Counted from the stretch's first letter, positions 39,226-48,860 are shown. The stretch is 64,000 bases of DNA from Gloeomargarita sp. SRBZ-1_bins_9 (GCA_039794565.1 JAUQVX010000011.1:1-64000); one strand, 5' to 3'. The notes: generated by a model from the sequence alone, not told the origin. A program made the numbers and translations.

Positions 39226-39641
39226 GTGCTGACGGTTCCCGAACGCACCAGCCCGAGAATCACCACCAGAAACAGACAGCCCACAAAGGTCAATCCCAAT
39301 AGACAAAGGGCAAAGAGTTCGCCGGGGGACAGGGGACGGTCGGTGGGGTCGAGATAGGCAGAGTAGGCATAAGCGGGACGACGGGGTTGGGGGCGCGGGG
39401 GTGCAAGGGCCTGTCGTCGCAAGAGTTGGTCATAGGCGGCCCGCTGCTGGGGGCAGATTAAGACCGTATAGGCGGTGTTGATCTCCCGGAACTTTTCTTG
39501 GGCGATGTCGAGGGGGAGGCTGGTGGTGTCGGGGTGGTAGCGTTTGCTGAGTTCCCGGTAGGCCCGGCGAATGGTCTCCCCGTTGGCAAAGGGAGGGACC
39601 CCCAAAATCTCGTAATACGTGGGCCGTGAAATCCCCAGCAT
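39222..39641 (-). CDS. J-domain protein with C-terminal membrane anchor
   Basis: 139 residues. N-terminal J domain (about residues 5-72) with intact HPD in RYHPDTTSLP and YYEILGVPPFANGETIRRAYREL. A basic, Pro-rich linker follows, then one hydrophobic C-terminal segment (LFALCLLGLTFVGCLFLVVIL). J domains recruit and stimulate DnaK/Hsp70; the tail suggests membrane-localised chaperone recruitment. No zinc-finger or C-terminal substrate domain is present, so it is a type III J protein. 91 bp separate it from the divergent next gene. Confidence 0.9.
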   Translation of the reverse strand: MLGISRPTYYEILGVPPFANGETIRRAYRELSKRYHPDTTSLPLDIAQEKFREINTAYTVLICPQQRAAYDQLLRRQALAPPRPQPRRPAYAYSAYLDPTDRPLSPGELFALCLLGLTFVGCLFLVVILGLVRSGTVST

Positions 39642-39732
39642 TCCCGTCGGCGACGCTTCCGTTTACTAATTTATTGCATCCCCAGGGCGGCTGTGGGTCA
39701 ATATAGAAAGGAACCGGCGCCGAGAGTTCGCC

Positions 39733-40272
39733 ATGACTACGTTGGAGTACGAGGAACTGTTGGCCCAAGCCAGCCAGGTGCAGGGTGCCATGGCCATCCT
39801 CAAGGGTCATCGCGCCTACCTGGAATTGCTCCCCAGCCTACGCCGCCCAGAAGCCAGCTTGATCCCCATCGTGTTGCCCTTGGTGCGCCAGGGGGGCTGC
39901 TTGGTGCAATTGCCCTGTGAGTTGGCGCTGCTACCTTGTGACCCGGTGTGGCGGGTGAAAACCGACCGGGAAGTGCTGGTGTTTTTCCATCGTCAGGGGG
40001 AGGACTTTTCCCAGTTGTTGCAACGGTGGCGGCAGACGCAAATATATCTGAGTCAACCCTACGAGTGGGTGATGCCCCCCCGCTATAGCCAGATTTACAA
40101 CGAGGGCGCCGAAAAGGTTTATCCCCTGTTTGTCCTCTGGCCCAGTAGCCCCCGGCGCATCCACCAGGGCCTACAGGGGGAAGGGTTGCCGTTTTTGGTG
40201 TACACCGCACCCCTGCCGACGCCCCGACCGGATGACCACCCGGACCCGCTGCCCAATCGTGACCCCGTTTGA
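39733..40272 (+). CDS. Conserved protein of unknown function
   Basis: 179 residues, soluble, no signal peptide. It has strand-like segments around LVQLPCELALLPCDPVWRV, a Pro/Tyr-rich YEWVMPPRYSQIYNEGAEKVYPLFVLWP segment (given here in part) and a Pro/Asp-rich tail. I recognise no catalytic motif. It lies between the divergent J-domain gene and rpsB (109 bp upstream of it). Probably cyanobacterial; function unknown. Confidence 0.65.
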   Translation: MTTLEYEELLAQASQVQGAMAILKGHRAYLELLPSLRRPEASLIPIVLPLVRQGGCLVQLPCELALLPCDPVWRVKTDREVLVFFHRQGEDFSQLLQRWRQTQIYLSQPYEWVMPPRYSQIYNEGAEKVYPLFVLWPSSPRRIHQGLQGEGLPFLVYTAPLPTPRPDDHPDPLPNRDPV

Positions 40273-40333
40273 CTTTTTTGCTAAGCTAAAAAATTGTTTG
40301 TTTTGTAAACTTACCCATCTGGTGGCTACGGGT

Positions 40334-40347
40334 GTTCCCTAGGGAAC
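40334..40347 (+). other. Perfect 14-bp palindrome in the rpsB leader
   Basis: GTTCCCTAGGGAAC equals its own reverse complement. It lies 35 bases upstream of the rpsB ATG, in a leader that begins with an A+T-rich stretch (about 40265-40315). As RNA it gives a six-pair stem with a tiny loop, extendable by G-C pairs around a bulge. It could be an autoregulatory leader element for ribosomal protein S2 or an operator; there is no direct evidence. Confidence 0.45.
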
Positions 40348-40381
40348 CCAGCCGGATGGTTTGAACCCGTAGGAGTAGTCC

Positions 40382-41173
40382 ATGGCAGTCACACTGGCGC
40401 AACTGTTGGAAGCAGGGGTGCATTTCGGTCACCAGGCCCGGCGGTGGAACCCCAAAATGGCCCCCTATATCTACGCTGAGCGCAATGGCGTACATATTAT
40501 TGACCTGGTGCAGACGGCGGAATTACTCGAGGAAGCCTGTGACTATGTGCGGCGGGCCGCCGAGGCCAACAAAAAGTTTTTGTTTGTAGGCACCAAGCGA
40601 CAGGCGGCTGGGATTGTGGCCCAGGAGGCTTTGCGCTGTGAATCCTACTACGTCAACCAGCGCTGGCTGGGGGGGATGCTCACCAACTGGACGACGATCA
40701 AATCCCGGGTGGAACGGCTGAAGGAACTGGAGCGGCAGGAGGAAACGGGGGCCTTTGATCTGTTGCCCAAAAAGGAGGCGGCCACCCTGCGGCGGGAGTT
40801 GGAACGACTGCGTAAGTACCTGGGGGGCATTAAAATGATGCGCCGCCTGCCCGATGTGGTGATTATCGTGGACCAGAAACGGGAATATAACGCGGTGCAG
40901 GAGTGTCTGAAGTTGAATATCCCCATTGTGTCGTTGCTGGATACCAACTGCGACCCGGATTTGGTGGATGTGCCCATCCCAGCTAATGATGACGCCATCC
41001 GTTCCATCAAACTCATCCTGGGGGAATTGGTGGACGCCATTTGCGAGGGCCGCAGCGGCCAGGAGAAAGAGGGTCTCCTGGAGGAGGAAGAGGAAACAGA
41101 AGTGACGGATTGGGCAGAGGAGTCCTTCCTGGAGGAGGAAGGGGAGGAACTCCCTGAGGAAGCCGATGGCTGA
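40382..41173 (+). CDS. rpsB: 30S ribosomal protein S2
   Basis: 263 residues. Conserved core: [49 protein letters not shown], and [18 protein letters not shown] near the C-terminus. The core is followed by a strongly acidic 35-40-residue tail (LLEEEEETE ... [15 protein letters not shown]). tsf follows 36 bp downstream, the standard bacterial order. Ribosomal S2 is required for S1 binding in bacteria. See the leader palindrome for possible autoregulation. Confidence 0.98.
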   Translation: MAVTLAQLLEAGVHFGHQARRWNPKMAPYIYAERNGVHIIDLVQTAELLEEACDYVRRAAEANKKFLFVGTKRQAAGIVAQEALRCESYYVNQRWLGGMLTNWTTIKSRVERLKELERQEETGAFDLLPKKEAATLRRELERLRKYLGGIKMMRRLPDVVIIVDQKREYNAVQECLKLNIPIVSLLDTNCDPDLVDVPIPANDDAIRSIKLILGELVDAICEGRSGQEKEGLLEEEEETEVTDWAEESFLEEEGEELPEEADG

Positions 41174-41209
41174 AAGGGGTTACAATAGAGCCAGTCCATA
41201 GGAGTTGTT

Positions 41210-41941
41210 ATGGCTGAAGTTTCCGCCCAGTTGGTCAAAACTCTCCGCGAACGCACCGGCGCCGGGATGCTCGATTGCAAAAAAGCGCTCCAGCACAGCG
41301 GCGGTGACCTGGAAAAGGCTGTGGAATACCTGCGGCAAAAGGGCTTGGCTTCGGCGGAGAAAAAAGCGGGTCGCAGCACCACCGAGGGCCTGATTTACAG
41401 CTACATTCACACTGGCGGTAAGTTGGGGGTGTTGCTGGAAATTAACTGCGAAACGGATTTTGTGGCCCGGGGTGAGGTGTTTCAGAATCTGGCCCACAAT
41501 ATCGCCCTGCAAATTGCCGCGACGGAGAACGTGGAATACGTGGACATGAGCGAGGTGCCGCCGGCGGTGATCGAACGGGAGCGGGCGATTGAAATGGGCC
41601 GGGAGGACCTGGCCAATAAGCCGGAGGCGGTGCGGGAAAAGATTGTCCAGGGCCGCTTGGAGAAAATCTTTCGGGAGCGCTGCCTGCTGGACCAGCCCTA
41701 CATCAAGGACCCCAGTATTACGGTGGGGGATTTGATCAAGCAAACCATTGCCCTGGTGGGGGAAAATATCCGGGTGCGACGCTTTACCCGCTATCGGCTG
41801 GGGGAAGAGCTAACCACACCGGCCACGACCAGCACTGAACTGGCTGCCCCAGCGCCAACCCCGCCGGCAGCAGAAGTCCCACCAGAACCGGCAGCGGAGG
41901 CTACGGAAAAGAAAAAATCGAGTTCTCGCAAGAAGAAGTAA
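41210..41941 (+). CDS. tsf: Translation elongation factor Ts
   Basis: 243 residues. Nucleotide exchange factor for EF-Tu. N-terminal [19 protein letters not shown] and the core [25 protein letters not shown] are canonical. This is the short bacterial form: the core ends near YRLGEEL and then there is an Ala/Pro/Thr-rich linker of about 35 residues and a basic tail ([11 protein letters not shown]). The next gene starts one base after the stop. Confidence 0.98.
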   Translation: MAEVSAQLVKTLRERTGAGMLDCKKALQHSGGDLEKAVEYLRQKGLASAEKKAGRSTTEGLIYSYIHTGGKLGVLLEINCETDFVARGEVFQNLAHNIALQIAATENVEYVDMSEVPPAVIERERAIEMGREDLANKPEAVREKIVQGRLEKIFRERCLLDQPYIKDPSITVGDLIKQTIALVGENIRVRRFTRYRLGEELTTPATTSTELAAPAPTPPAAEVPPEPAAEATEKKKSSSRKKK

Positions 41942-41942
41942 G

Positions 41943-42542
41943 GTGCTGACGCCGGAGCAGTACCGCCGGAAGATGCAACGGCGCCAACGGCAACAGGCGG
42001 CTTACCTGGAGCGCTGCACCCAAAAGGGTTTGGTGATCGTCTTTACGGGGGACGGCAAGGGAAAGACCACGGCGGCTCTGGGGATGGTGCTGCGCTCTTT
42101 GGGTCATGGCTACCGGGTGGCGGTGGTGCAGTTTATTAAGGGGGCCTGGGAACCGGCAGAGCGGCGGGTTCTGGCGCAATGGTCGGACCAAATTCGCTGG
42201 CATGCTTTGGGGGAGGGGTTCACTTGGGATACCCAGGATTGGCAACGGGACCGGCAGTGCGCCCAGACGGCCTGGCAATTGGCCTGTGAGTACATTTGCA
42301 ACCCGGATTACTACCTCACGGTCCTGGATGAGGTGAATGTGGCCCTGCGTTTGGGTTACCTGGCGGTGGATCAGGTGTTGCAGGGATTGCAGCAAAAACC
42401 CCCCCACACCCATGTGGTCTTGACCGGACGCGGTGCACCTCCGGCCCTCATCGAATATGCGGATTTGGTCACGGAAATGACCCTGCGCAAACATCCCTTT
42501 CGCTCCCAGGGCATCAAGGCCCAACCGGGTATTGAGTACTAG
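41943..42542 (+). CDS. cobO: Cob(I)yrinic acid a,c-diamide adenosyltransferase
   Basis: 199 residues. Adds the adenosyl group in (pseudo)cobalamin synthesis or salvage (CobO/BtuR/CobA type). P-loop GDGKGKTTAALGMVLRSLGHG, VVQFIKG, and YLTVLDEVNVALRLGYL and the C-terminal LTGRGAPPALIEYADLVTEM are diagnostic. GTG start one base after the tsf stop. Other cobalamin genes are not in the window; the location behind tsf probably reflects operon packing. Confidence 0.95.
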   Translation: MLTPEQYRRKMQRRQRQQAAYLERCTQKGLVIVFTGDGKGKTTAALGMVLRSLGHGYRVAVVQFIKGAWEPAERRVLAQWSDQIRWHALGEGFTWDTQDWQRDRQCAQTAWQLACEYICNPDYYLTVLDEVNVALRLGYLAVDQVLQGLQQKPPHTHVVLTGRGAPPALIEYADLVTEMTLRKHPFRSQGIKAQPGIEY

Positions 42543-42603
42543 AGGACTTTCCCACGAGGCTAACCATTTGCTAGAGTCAAAACCGACCGGTGAGCGGTGA
42601 CCC

Positions 42604-43926
42604 ATGGGGAAGCAGGCACCTTGGCGGTTGCGGCAATGGCTTAAGTGGTTGCGACCGGGTCTGTTTGTTAAGCGCTGGCTGCTGCTGACGTTTATCGGCT
42701 CTGTGTTGGTGGTGTTGGGGTTGTCCATTTCCCTGCGCCTGACGCCCATCAATAGTCTGTTACAGCTCATCGAGGGCCTGGTGCGGGGATTGGCGACGGT
42801 GATCCCCAACTATATCTCGGGCCCCCTGGCGGTGCTGCTGGGCTTGGGGCTGATCATCTGGAGCCAAACCCGGTCGGTGGGAACTCTGACGGAGGCCCTG
42901 CGTCCGGAGGGGGAACAGGATGTGGTGGACGTCCTCCTGGCCCAGCGCCAACGCAATCGGGGGCCGAAGATTGTGGCTTTGGGGGGAGGAACGGGCCTTT
43001 CACGCCTGCTGCGGGGACTGAAGCACTACAGCAGCAATATCACCGCCATCGTCACGGTGGCCGATGATGGGGGGTCGTCGGGACGGTTGCGCCGGGAGGT
43101 GGGGGTCCTGCCGCCGGGGGATATTCGCAATTGTTTGACGGCCCTGGCCAATGAAGAGCAACTGCTGACGGCCCTGTTTCAGTACCGCTTTGAAGCGGGA
43201 GAAGGGTTGAGCGGCCATAGTTTCGGCAATTTGTACCTGACGGCCTTGACCCACATCACTGGCAGCTTGGAGCAGGCGATTGCGGCCAGTTCCCGGGTGC
43301 TGGCGGTGCGAGGACAAGTGTTGCCGGCGACGATGGCGGATGTGCATCTGTGGGCGGAATTGGCTGATGGACGGCGCATCGAAGGGGAGTCGCAAATTCC
43401 CCAGGCCCGGGGCCGCATTGTGCGCATCGGCTGTACCCCCCCCAATCCCCCGGCGTTGCCCAAGGCCATTGAAGCCCTTGAAGACGCGGACTTGATCCTG
43501 GTGGGGCCGGGCAGTCTCTACACCAGTGTCATCCCCAACTTGCTGGTGCCGGAAATTACGGCGGCGATTGCCCAGGCAACCGTACCCCGGGTGTATATTT
43601 GCAACGCCATGACGGAGCCGGGGGAAACAGAGGGATACCGGGTTTCGGACCACCTGCGGGCGATTGAGCAGGTCACCGGCGGGCGCATCTTTGACGTGGT
43701 GCTGGTGCAAAAAAGACCGCCATCGCCCCAGGCTGTCGAACGGTATGCCCAGGTGGGGTCAGCCTTTGTGGAATTGGACCGGGAGGAGGTCTTGCGCATG
43801 GGCTACCGGTTGCTCTTGGCGGATGTGATTCAGGAGGACCCGCAAAAAGGCTATGTGCAGCACCATCCCCAGCGTTTGGCCCGGGTTTTGATGCGGTGGT
43901 ACCAGCGGGTGCAGCCATGGTGGTAG
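42604..43926 (+). CDS. yvcK: YvcK/CofD-like gluconeogenesis factor family protein
   Basis: 440 residues. Two N-terminal membrane segments (about 22-44 and 65-88) precede a cytoplasmic YvcK domain beginning [18 protein letters not shown], with [28 protein letters not shown], and the [21 protein letters not shown] region. YvcK of Bacillus binds UDP-sugars and affects cell wall and carbon metabolism; the N-terminal anchor is an addition that places this copy at the membrane. The downstream tsaE start lies inside its last 10 bases. Confidence 0.92.
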   Translation: MGKQAPWRLRQWLKWLRPGLFVKRWLLLTFIGSVLVVLGLSISLRLTPINSLLQLIEGLVRGLATVIPNYISGPLAVLLGLGLIIWSQTRSVGTLTEALRPEGEQDVVDVLLAQRQRNRGPKIVALGGGTGLSRLLRGLKHYSSNITAIVTVADDGGSSGRLRREVGVLPPGDIRNCLTALANEEQLLTALFQYRFEAGEGLSGHSFGNLYLTALTHITGSLEQAIAASSRVLAVRGQVLPATMADVHLWAELADGRRIEGESQIPQARGRIVRIGCTPPNPPALPKAIEALEDADLILVGPGSLYTSVIPNLLVPEITAAIAQATVPRVYICNAMTEPGETEGYRVSDHLRAIEQVTGGRIFDVVLVQKRPPSPQAVERYAQVGSAFVELDREEVLRMGYRLLLADVIQEDPQKGYVQHHPQRLARVLMRWYQRVQPWW

Positions 43927-44396
43927 AACTCCCGGATGCGGCGGCGACCCAGCGGTTGGGGGAGGCTTTAGGTCAGGTGTTGCCCGCCGGAGCGGTGGTG
44001 TTGTTGCAGGGGGAGCTGGGCAGCGGCAAGACTACTCTGGTGCAGGGCCTGGCCCAAGAACTGGGGATTACCGAACCGGTCACCAGTCCCACCTTTGCCC
44101 TGGTGCAGGAGTACCCGGAGGGCCGCATTCCCCTGTATCACCTGGATTTGTATCGCCTGAGTCCGGCGGAGGTGCAGCAGTTGCAACCGGAGTACTACTG
44201 GCAGGAAGCGCCGCCGGGGATCGTAGCTATTGAATGGCCGGAGCGCTTACCAGTGTGGCCCCCCCATTACGTGCACGTACGCTGGCACAGGGATGAGACC
44301 ATCGGCCGGCGGGTGACCCTCAAGGCTCAAGGTGCCCAAGCTCAGCAGTGGCTCTCCCAGCTCCAGCAACAGCAGGCCTGCGGGAAATTGCTCTAG
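43917..44396 (+). CDS. tsaE: tRNA threonylcarbamoyladenosine biosynthesis ATPase TsaE
   Basis: 159 residues. Walker [20 protein letters not shown], then [26 protein letters not shown] and [11 protein letters not shown]. TsaE drives t6A formation with TsaB/TsaD/TsaC. I start at ATG 43917, which overlaps the yvcK stop by 10 bases, rather than the frame start at 43896. ccs1 follows 30 bp later, on the same strand. Confidence 0.93.
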   Translation: MVVELPDAAATQRLGEALGQVLPAGAVVLLQGELGSGKTTLVQGLAQELGITEPVTSPTFALVQEYPEGRIPLYHLDLYRLSPAEVQQLQPEYYWQEAPPGIVAIEWPERLPVWPPHYVHVRWHRDETIGRRVTLKAQGAQAQQWLSQLQQQQACGKLL

Positions 44397-44426
44397 CATG
44401 GGAATCGCAACAACGGACGACAGCCC

Positions 44427-45809
44427 ATGACCCCATTGGCCCGTTGGCGTGCAGTGCAAGTCTGGTGGCGCGCCCTGGTGCAGGTGGTAGCGGATTTGCG
44501 CCTGGCCATTGGGTTGCTTTTGGGAATAGCCCTGGCCAGCGTAGCCGGTACGGTAATCGAACAGGGGGAATCGCCGGCCTTTTACCAGACCCATTACCCG
44601 GCACATCCCGCCCTGTTTGGCTTTCTCACCTGGAAAGTCATCCTGGCCTTGGGGTTGGACCACGTCTACCAAACCTGGTGGTACTTGAGCCTGCTGATGC
44701 TGTTTGGGGCGAGTTTGCTGGCTTGTACTAGCCTGCGGCAGTGGCCGGCGTTGCGGGTGGCCCAGAAATGGCATTACTACCAACGCCCGGAGCAAATCGC
44801 CCGCCTCAGCCTCAGCCAAACCTGCCCCCCTATCCCTATCGAAACCGTCAGCCAAACCCTCCGCCAAAAGGGCTATTGGGTAGTTACGGCAGGAGACAAA
44901 CTCTACGCCCGCAGGGGTCTGGTCGGCAAGGTGGGTCCCATCGTCGTCCATGCCAGTTTGGTGGTGGTGCTTCTCGGGGGGATGGTCAGTTCCCTCACCG
45001 GTTTTCTGGTGCAGGAAATGGTGCCCAGCGGTCAGGATTTTGCCCTACAGCATGTGGTGAGAGCCGGGGCGTTGGTACGCCATCTGCCTAACCTGCGGGG
45101 GCGCGTGCACCGCTTCTGGATCGAATACACCCCCAGCGGTGACATTGACCAGTTCTATACCGACTTGGGCTTGGTAGACGAGCAGGGCAACGAAGTGACG
45201 CGCCAAACCATTTATGTCAATCACCCCCTGCGCTGGCACGGCCTCACCTTTTACCAGACCAGTTGGGGGGTTCACAGCGTGCGCCTGCGCTACAACAACA
45301 GCCCTGTTTTCGACGTTCCCGTCACCGCCTTTACGGCAGAAAACGGGCGCCGACTGTGGGGAACCTGGTTGCCCTTGCAACCGGATTTGCGTGTGGGCGT
45401 GTCCCTGGTCATTCCCGATTTGCAGGGGTTGTTTTTGCTCTACGATCAGCAGGGGCAATTGCTGGCGACCGGGCGGGTCGGGACACCGGTGCAACTGGGG
45501 CAAATTACGCTGCAGGTGACGGACATCATCGGCAGTACGGGTTTGCAGGTCAAATCGGACCCCGGTGTGCCCATTCTCTATGCCGGTTTTGCCGGTTTGA
45601 TGCTGGGTGTGCTCATGAGCTATGTCTCCTATAGCCAGATTTGGGGGTTGTGGGCCGATGACCGGCTGTATATCGGCGGCAAAACTAATCGCGCCCAGGT
45701 GACCTTCGCCCGGGAATTTCAGGACCTGGTGCAGGGCTTAGTTAACCCGCCGGCGTCCCCGCCAAGTTCGGTAAAACCGTCTGCAGCAGAGCCACGTCCT
45801 TCGGTTTAA
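44427..45809 (+). CDS. ccs1: Cytochrome c biogenesis protein Ccs1 (ResB/CcsB)
   Basis: 460 residues. System II cytochrome c maturation: works with CcsA to deliver heme to apocytochromes in the thylakoid lumen. Three N-terminal hydrophobic segments (LRLAIGLLLGIALASVAGTV, the KVILALGLDHVYQTWWYLSLLMLFGASLLA stretch, and IVVHASLVVVLLGGMVSSLTG) precede a large lumenal domain, with a fourth near the C-terminus (YAGFAGLMLGVLMSYVSYSQIW). NHPLRWHGLTFYQTSWG is conserved. The C-terminal 23 codons overlap the convergent XRE gene by 68 bp. Confidence 0.95.
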   Translation: MTPLARWRAVQVWWRALVQVVADLRLAIGLLLGIALASVAGTVIEQGESPAFYQTHYPAHPALFGFLTWKVILALGLDHVYQTWWYLSLLMLFGASLLACTSLRQWPALRVAQKWHYYQRPEQIARLSLSQTCPPIPIETVSQTLRQKGYWVVTAGDKLYARRGLVGKVGPIVVHASLVVVLLGGMVSSLTGFLVQEMVPSGQDFALQHVVRAGALVRHLPNLRGRVHRFWIEYTPSGDIDQFYTDLGLVDEQGNEVTRQTIYVNHPLRWHGLTFYQTSWGVHSVRLRYNNSPVFDVPVTAFTAENGRRLWGTWLPLQPDLRVGVSLVIPDLQGLFLLYDQQGQLLATGRVGTPVQLGQITLQVTDIIGSTGLQVKSDPGVPILYAGFAGLMLGVLMSYVSYSQIWGLWADDRLYIGGKTNRAQVTFAREFQDLVQGLVNPPASPPSSVKPSAAEPRPSV

Positions 45810-47223
45810 GGCTGTAGCGGCCCGCTTCAATATCCCGCAACCAGCTTTGACTTTTGTGCAGCAGGGCGGCCAGTTGGCGTTGACTTAGGTGTTGTTGCAG
45901 CCGCGCTTGCCTCACCAGGGCGCCGGTAATCGGATGGCCCACCGCCGGTCTAGACCTGGGTTTGGCTGGGGTCTTTTTCCACTTGGGGCGAAAGTTCATC
46001 GGCCAATCGGCGGGGAATTCCTCCAGGCAAATGGCGGCATTGAACAACTGTAACCATTTTTGTTTTGAGTTCATCTTTGCCTCTGGTGGTCTGTTAACCC
46101 AGTAGTGAAAGGCCTCTTCCGGGTCGTCGGGTAGCTCTTGGGCCGTAAACCAATCGGGTTGGATAGCGCGCGGGTAGCAGTCCTCCCGAAACAGGGGCCG
46201 GAAACCATAGTCAAACAAGGGATACAAATCCAACTCCCAGGTGGTGATTAACTTGCGCCGCAACTCCGCCTGATGCCACGCCTGCTGCACCGCCTGGTCA
46301 CCGTAAATCAGCTTGAGTAAGGTCGCCACCTTGGTCAGGGGTTCCTGGCGCACCCGGGACTGAAAAAGCAAATGTAACAGCAATACGACACTACCCGGAT
46401 AGCGTTTCCACAGTTGCATGATCTTGGCCGGCAACGACCGGGGCAGCCAACCGTACTGATAGTAAGCGGTTTTGGGGCGCGCCTGATGCCGTTGGAGAAA
46501 GTAAGTTGCCCAGGGACCCGCCCGCACCTGGAACGACAACCCACTCAAGTAGGTGGAGCCGTCCTTGGCCGTAGCGACATGGTACGTCGGCCTCACCAAC
46601 CACAGGGGCGCAAAGGGCAAATGCACCGCCGGAATTGGGCCCCGTTGTTGCCAAAAGACCTCCACCTCCAGGTAACTGGCCTGACGCATCCACGCCTCCA
46701 GCAGCAGCAACTTTTGCAAACGATTCAGGTCCTTGCGCTGGTGCCATCCCAAAAACTCGGCGATGAGCTGGTCGTTGATGACGACATCCTCCTCCCAGGG
46801 ACGGTCCCTTTGGGTCACACAGGCGGCTAACAGCAGGTGCATGACAATCACGCGCATATCCCATCCGCCATCCCCCAGGGCCTGAGGCAGCCGGTAACGC
46901 AACCGTCCCGAGGACCCCTGATATTCCCACACCCGAAACTCCCCCGCCGTTTGCCAGACCTGATAGGGTCGCTGGGTCATCCCCTGACAGGCCTGCCAGA
47001 TAACCAAACAGGAGGCAAAGGGAGTATTTTGGCCATTGGCAAACAGGGTGATGTTGGGTAAAGGCACGGCCGTTGTCGCAGGACGACCAGGGGGCAAGCC
47101 CAACACTTGACTCAAACAACGGTAAGTTTGATGACAGGTAATCTCTGCTTCCTGGGACGGACGGTCGCAGGGGATACGCAACTTTAACTCGCCCAAATTG
47201 GATACAGGACACGTATTCAACAT
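45742..47223 (-). CDS. Cyanobacterial Rep-like/XRE helix-turn-helix protein, function unknown
   Basis: 493 residues from ATG 47223. The C-terminal ~65 residues are a Cro/C1-type helix-turn-helix with GALVRQARLQQHLSQRQLAALL and SWLRDIEAGRYSLKPKD. The long N-terminal part has WEEDVVINDQLIAEFLG, the RLQKLLLLEAWMRQASYLEVEV region and YQYGWLPRSLPAKIMQLW, a pattern I recall from a conserved cyanobacterial family of unknown role; its winged-helix-like helices recall plasmid replication initiators (weak). An SD-like AAGGGTGG precedes ATG 47223; the frame extends to 47292. The end overlaps ccs1 by 68 bp. It lies 137 bp downstream of the nif-linked transporter. Confidence 0.75.
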   Translation of the reverse strand: MLNTCPVSNLGELKLRIPCDRPSQEAEITCHQTYRCLSQVLGLPPGRPATTAVPLPNITLFANGQNTPFASCLVIWQACQGMTQRPYQVWQTAGEFRVWEYQGSSGRLRYRLPQALGDGGWDMRVIVMHLLLAACVTQRDRPWEEDVVINDQLIAEFLGWHQRKDLNRLQKLLLLEAWMRQASYLEVEVFWQQRGPIPAVHLPFAPLWLVRPTYHVATAKDGSTYLSGLSFQVRAGPWATYFLQRHQARPKTAYYQYGWLPRSLPAKIMQLWKRYPGSVVLLLHLLFQSRVRQEPLTKVATLLKLIYGDQAVQQAWHQAELRRKLITTWELDLYPLFDYGFRPLFREDCYPRAIQPDWFTAQELPDDPEEAFHYWVNRPPEAKMNSKQKWLQLFNAAICLEEFPADWPMNFRPKWKKTPAKPRSRPAVGHPITGALVRQARLQQHLSQRQLAALLHKSQSWLRDIEAGRYSLKPKDVALLQTVLPNLAGTPAG

Positions 47224-47360
47224 GGACCCACCCTTGACCATGACCGGTCTCCTAAACGGCCCAACCCATGGATGACTGATTTTACTATTCAAAAATTAAC
47301 CCCGCATAGCCGTCTGATTCTGTAACTTGTCCGACCAGCCATAGGGATTTTTATGGTTTT

Positions 47361-48596
47361 TTAACCTTTTAACAGGCTGGTATGAACTGGGGGTTTCAAC
47401 CCGGTCCAAGCCAGTCCCATGCCCCCCATAGCCAACCCTGCCATGACCCCAAAAACAGCTTGATACGACCCTAACCAATCCCGAATTTGACCGGTCAGCA
47501 ATGTACCTAAAAGCGCCCCTGCACCGTAGGCCGTAAACACCCAACCGTAGTTTTGGGCATAGCGGTCGGGGTGGAAAAAACGCAGAGTAACCGTGGGAGC
47601 CATGGCCAGCCACCCCCCCAAACAGAACCAAAATAGGCTAAACGCCAGCAGGTAATGGCCTACTTGGCCTGCCCGCGCCGAACCCATTACCAGCGCAGCG
47701 ACAAACATTAGGGCATAGGAAAACATCGCTACGTAGCGGGGAGGAAACCGGTCGCTCAACCAACCAAACAGGGGACGACTGACCCCATTGCCCACAGCAA
47801 ACCAAGCGACACTGGCTGCTGCCAGGTCAGCAGTGATGCCAATGACCTCCTGACCGACGGGACTAGCAATCCCAATCGCGCTCAGCCCAATGAAAGTTCC
47901 TAGGGCATAGCACAGCCATAACCCGTAGAAGGAGCGGCTGCGCCACAGAGTCACCGGATAGACCCCATTTGTTTGCATCCCAGACGAGTCCGTTGGGGGG
48001 CGCCAATCCGGCGGCGGCAACCGCATCCATCCCGCCAGGGCCAGGATCACCGTCATCAACAGCAACCCCATCAGCCGCAGCGCCACCCGCACCCCGTAGG
48101 TTTGAATCCACAAGTTGGCCAGGGGCGCCGTGACCAAGGGAGACAATCCAAACCCCACCACTGTTAGCCCCACAGCCAGCCCCTTGCGGTCAGGAAACCA
48201 GCGGGCCGCTACCAGCAGTGGGACACCATACGTCATACCAATCCCTGATCCCCCCAGCACCCCATACCCCACCACCAGTAAAGGCAACCCCTTTGCTAGA
48301 CTGGCCAAGAGATAACCCAGCCCCACCAGCAGTCCTCCCATCACCGTCACCCGACGTGTGCCCAGGTGTGGCAAACCAAAGCCGGCAATCGGCATCAGCA
48401 AGGCATAAAACAGCAATGCCAGGGTATAGGGAAGTAGGCTGGCGGTAGCGCTTAAGCCCAGGTGTTCTTCCAGGGGCAGGCGAAAAATGCTCCAGGAGTA
48501 AACCGTCCCCAGGCACAGCAAAATGGCCATGCCTAAAGGCAGCAGGAACCAACGTCCCCGCCGCGCCGGTTGCCCAAATAGGGTTAGAGGAGTCAT
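47361..48596 (-). CDS. MFS transporter, oxalate:formate antiporter (OFA) family
   Basis: 411 residues, about 12 hydrophobic segments. N-terminal LLPLGMAILLCLGTVYSWSIFRLPL, SGIGMTYGVPLLVAARWFPDRKGLAVGL, and late NYGWVFTAYGAGALLGTLL fit the OFA branch of the major facilitator superfamily, whose members exchange small organic anions. The start lies 12 bp after the nifZ stop on the same strand, so it is probably the last gene of the asr1405-nifV-nifZ operon. Substrate unknown: organic acids tied to homocitrate or oxalate are only an inference from context. Confidence 0.8.
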   Translation of the reverse strand: MTPLTLFGQPARRGRWFLLPLGMAILLCLGTVYSWSIFRLPLEEHLGLSATASLLPYTLALLFYALLMPIAGFGLPHLGTRRVTVMGGLLVGLGYLLASLAKGLPLLVVGYGVLGGSGIGMTYGVPLLVAARWFPDRKGLAVGLTVVGFGLSPLVTAPLANLWIQTYGVRVALRLMGLLLMTVILALAGWMRLPPPDWRPPTDSSGMQTNGVYPVTLWRSRSFYGLWLCYALGTFIGLSAIGIASPVGQEVIGITADLAAASVAWFAVGNGVSRPLFGWLSDRFPPRYVAMFSYALMFVAALVMGSARAGQVGHYLLAFSLFWFCLGGWLAMAPTVTLRFFHPDRYAQNYGWVFTAYGAGALLGTLLTGQIRDWLGSYQAVFGVMAGLAMGGMGLAWTGLKPPVHTSLLKG

Positions 48597-48608
48597 AGGG
48601 AGTAGCTG

Positions 48609-48860
48609 TTACTCGATGTCCGCCGGTGGCTCCAAGCTTTCCAGTTCTGTCCCCCGGCACCCCACCACTATACCCAACGCCAAAAAATGCACGCTGTAGA
48701 TATAGAACATCTGCAGAAACGTGCCGATGCCCACCACGTAGCCCACCTCCCCCTTGCCGGCCAAAACCTCCCTCGGCCCCCGTCCGATGAACGTACCGTC
48801 GTTGCGAATCGTCCGGGTGAGCCGCACCTTTTCCCCCAGGGCAAATTGGGGAGGACCCAT
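48609..48860 (-). CDS. nifZ: Nitrogen fixation protein NifZ
   Basis: 83 residues. FALGEKVRLTRTIRNDGTFIG, GKGEVGYVVGIGTFLQMFYIYSVHFLALGIVVGCRGTELE (given in pieces: GEVGYVVGIGTFLQ, YSVHFL, VVGCRGTEL) matches NifZ, which assists formation of the second P-cluster in the NifDK protein. I start at ATG 48860, whose A is shared with the nifV stop (TGATG); a start at 48884 inside nifV is possible. nifT, which often follows nifZ, is absent: an MFS gene follows instead. Confidence 0.93.
   Translation of the reverse strand: MGPPQFALGEKVRLTRTIRNDGTFIGRGPREVLAGKGEVGYVVGIGTFLQMFYIYSVHFLALGIVVGCRGTELESLEPPADIE

Noticed and set aside
47338-47366. Intrinsic terminator (CCATA...TATGG stem followed by T-run) on the plus strand
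   Set aside because: Stem of only five pairs and no plus-strand gene ends there; the flanking genes are on the minus strand.
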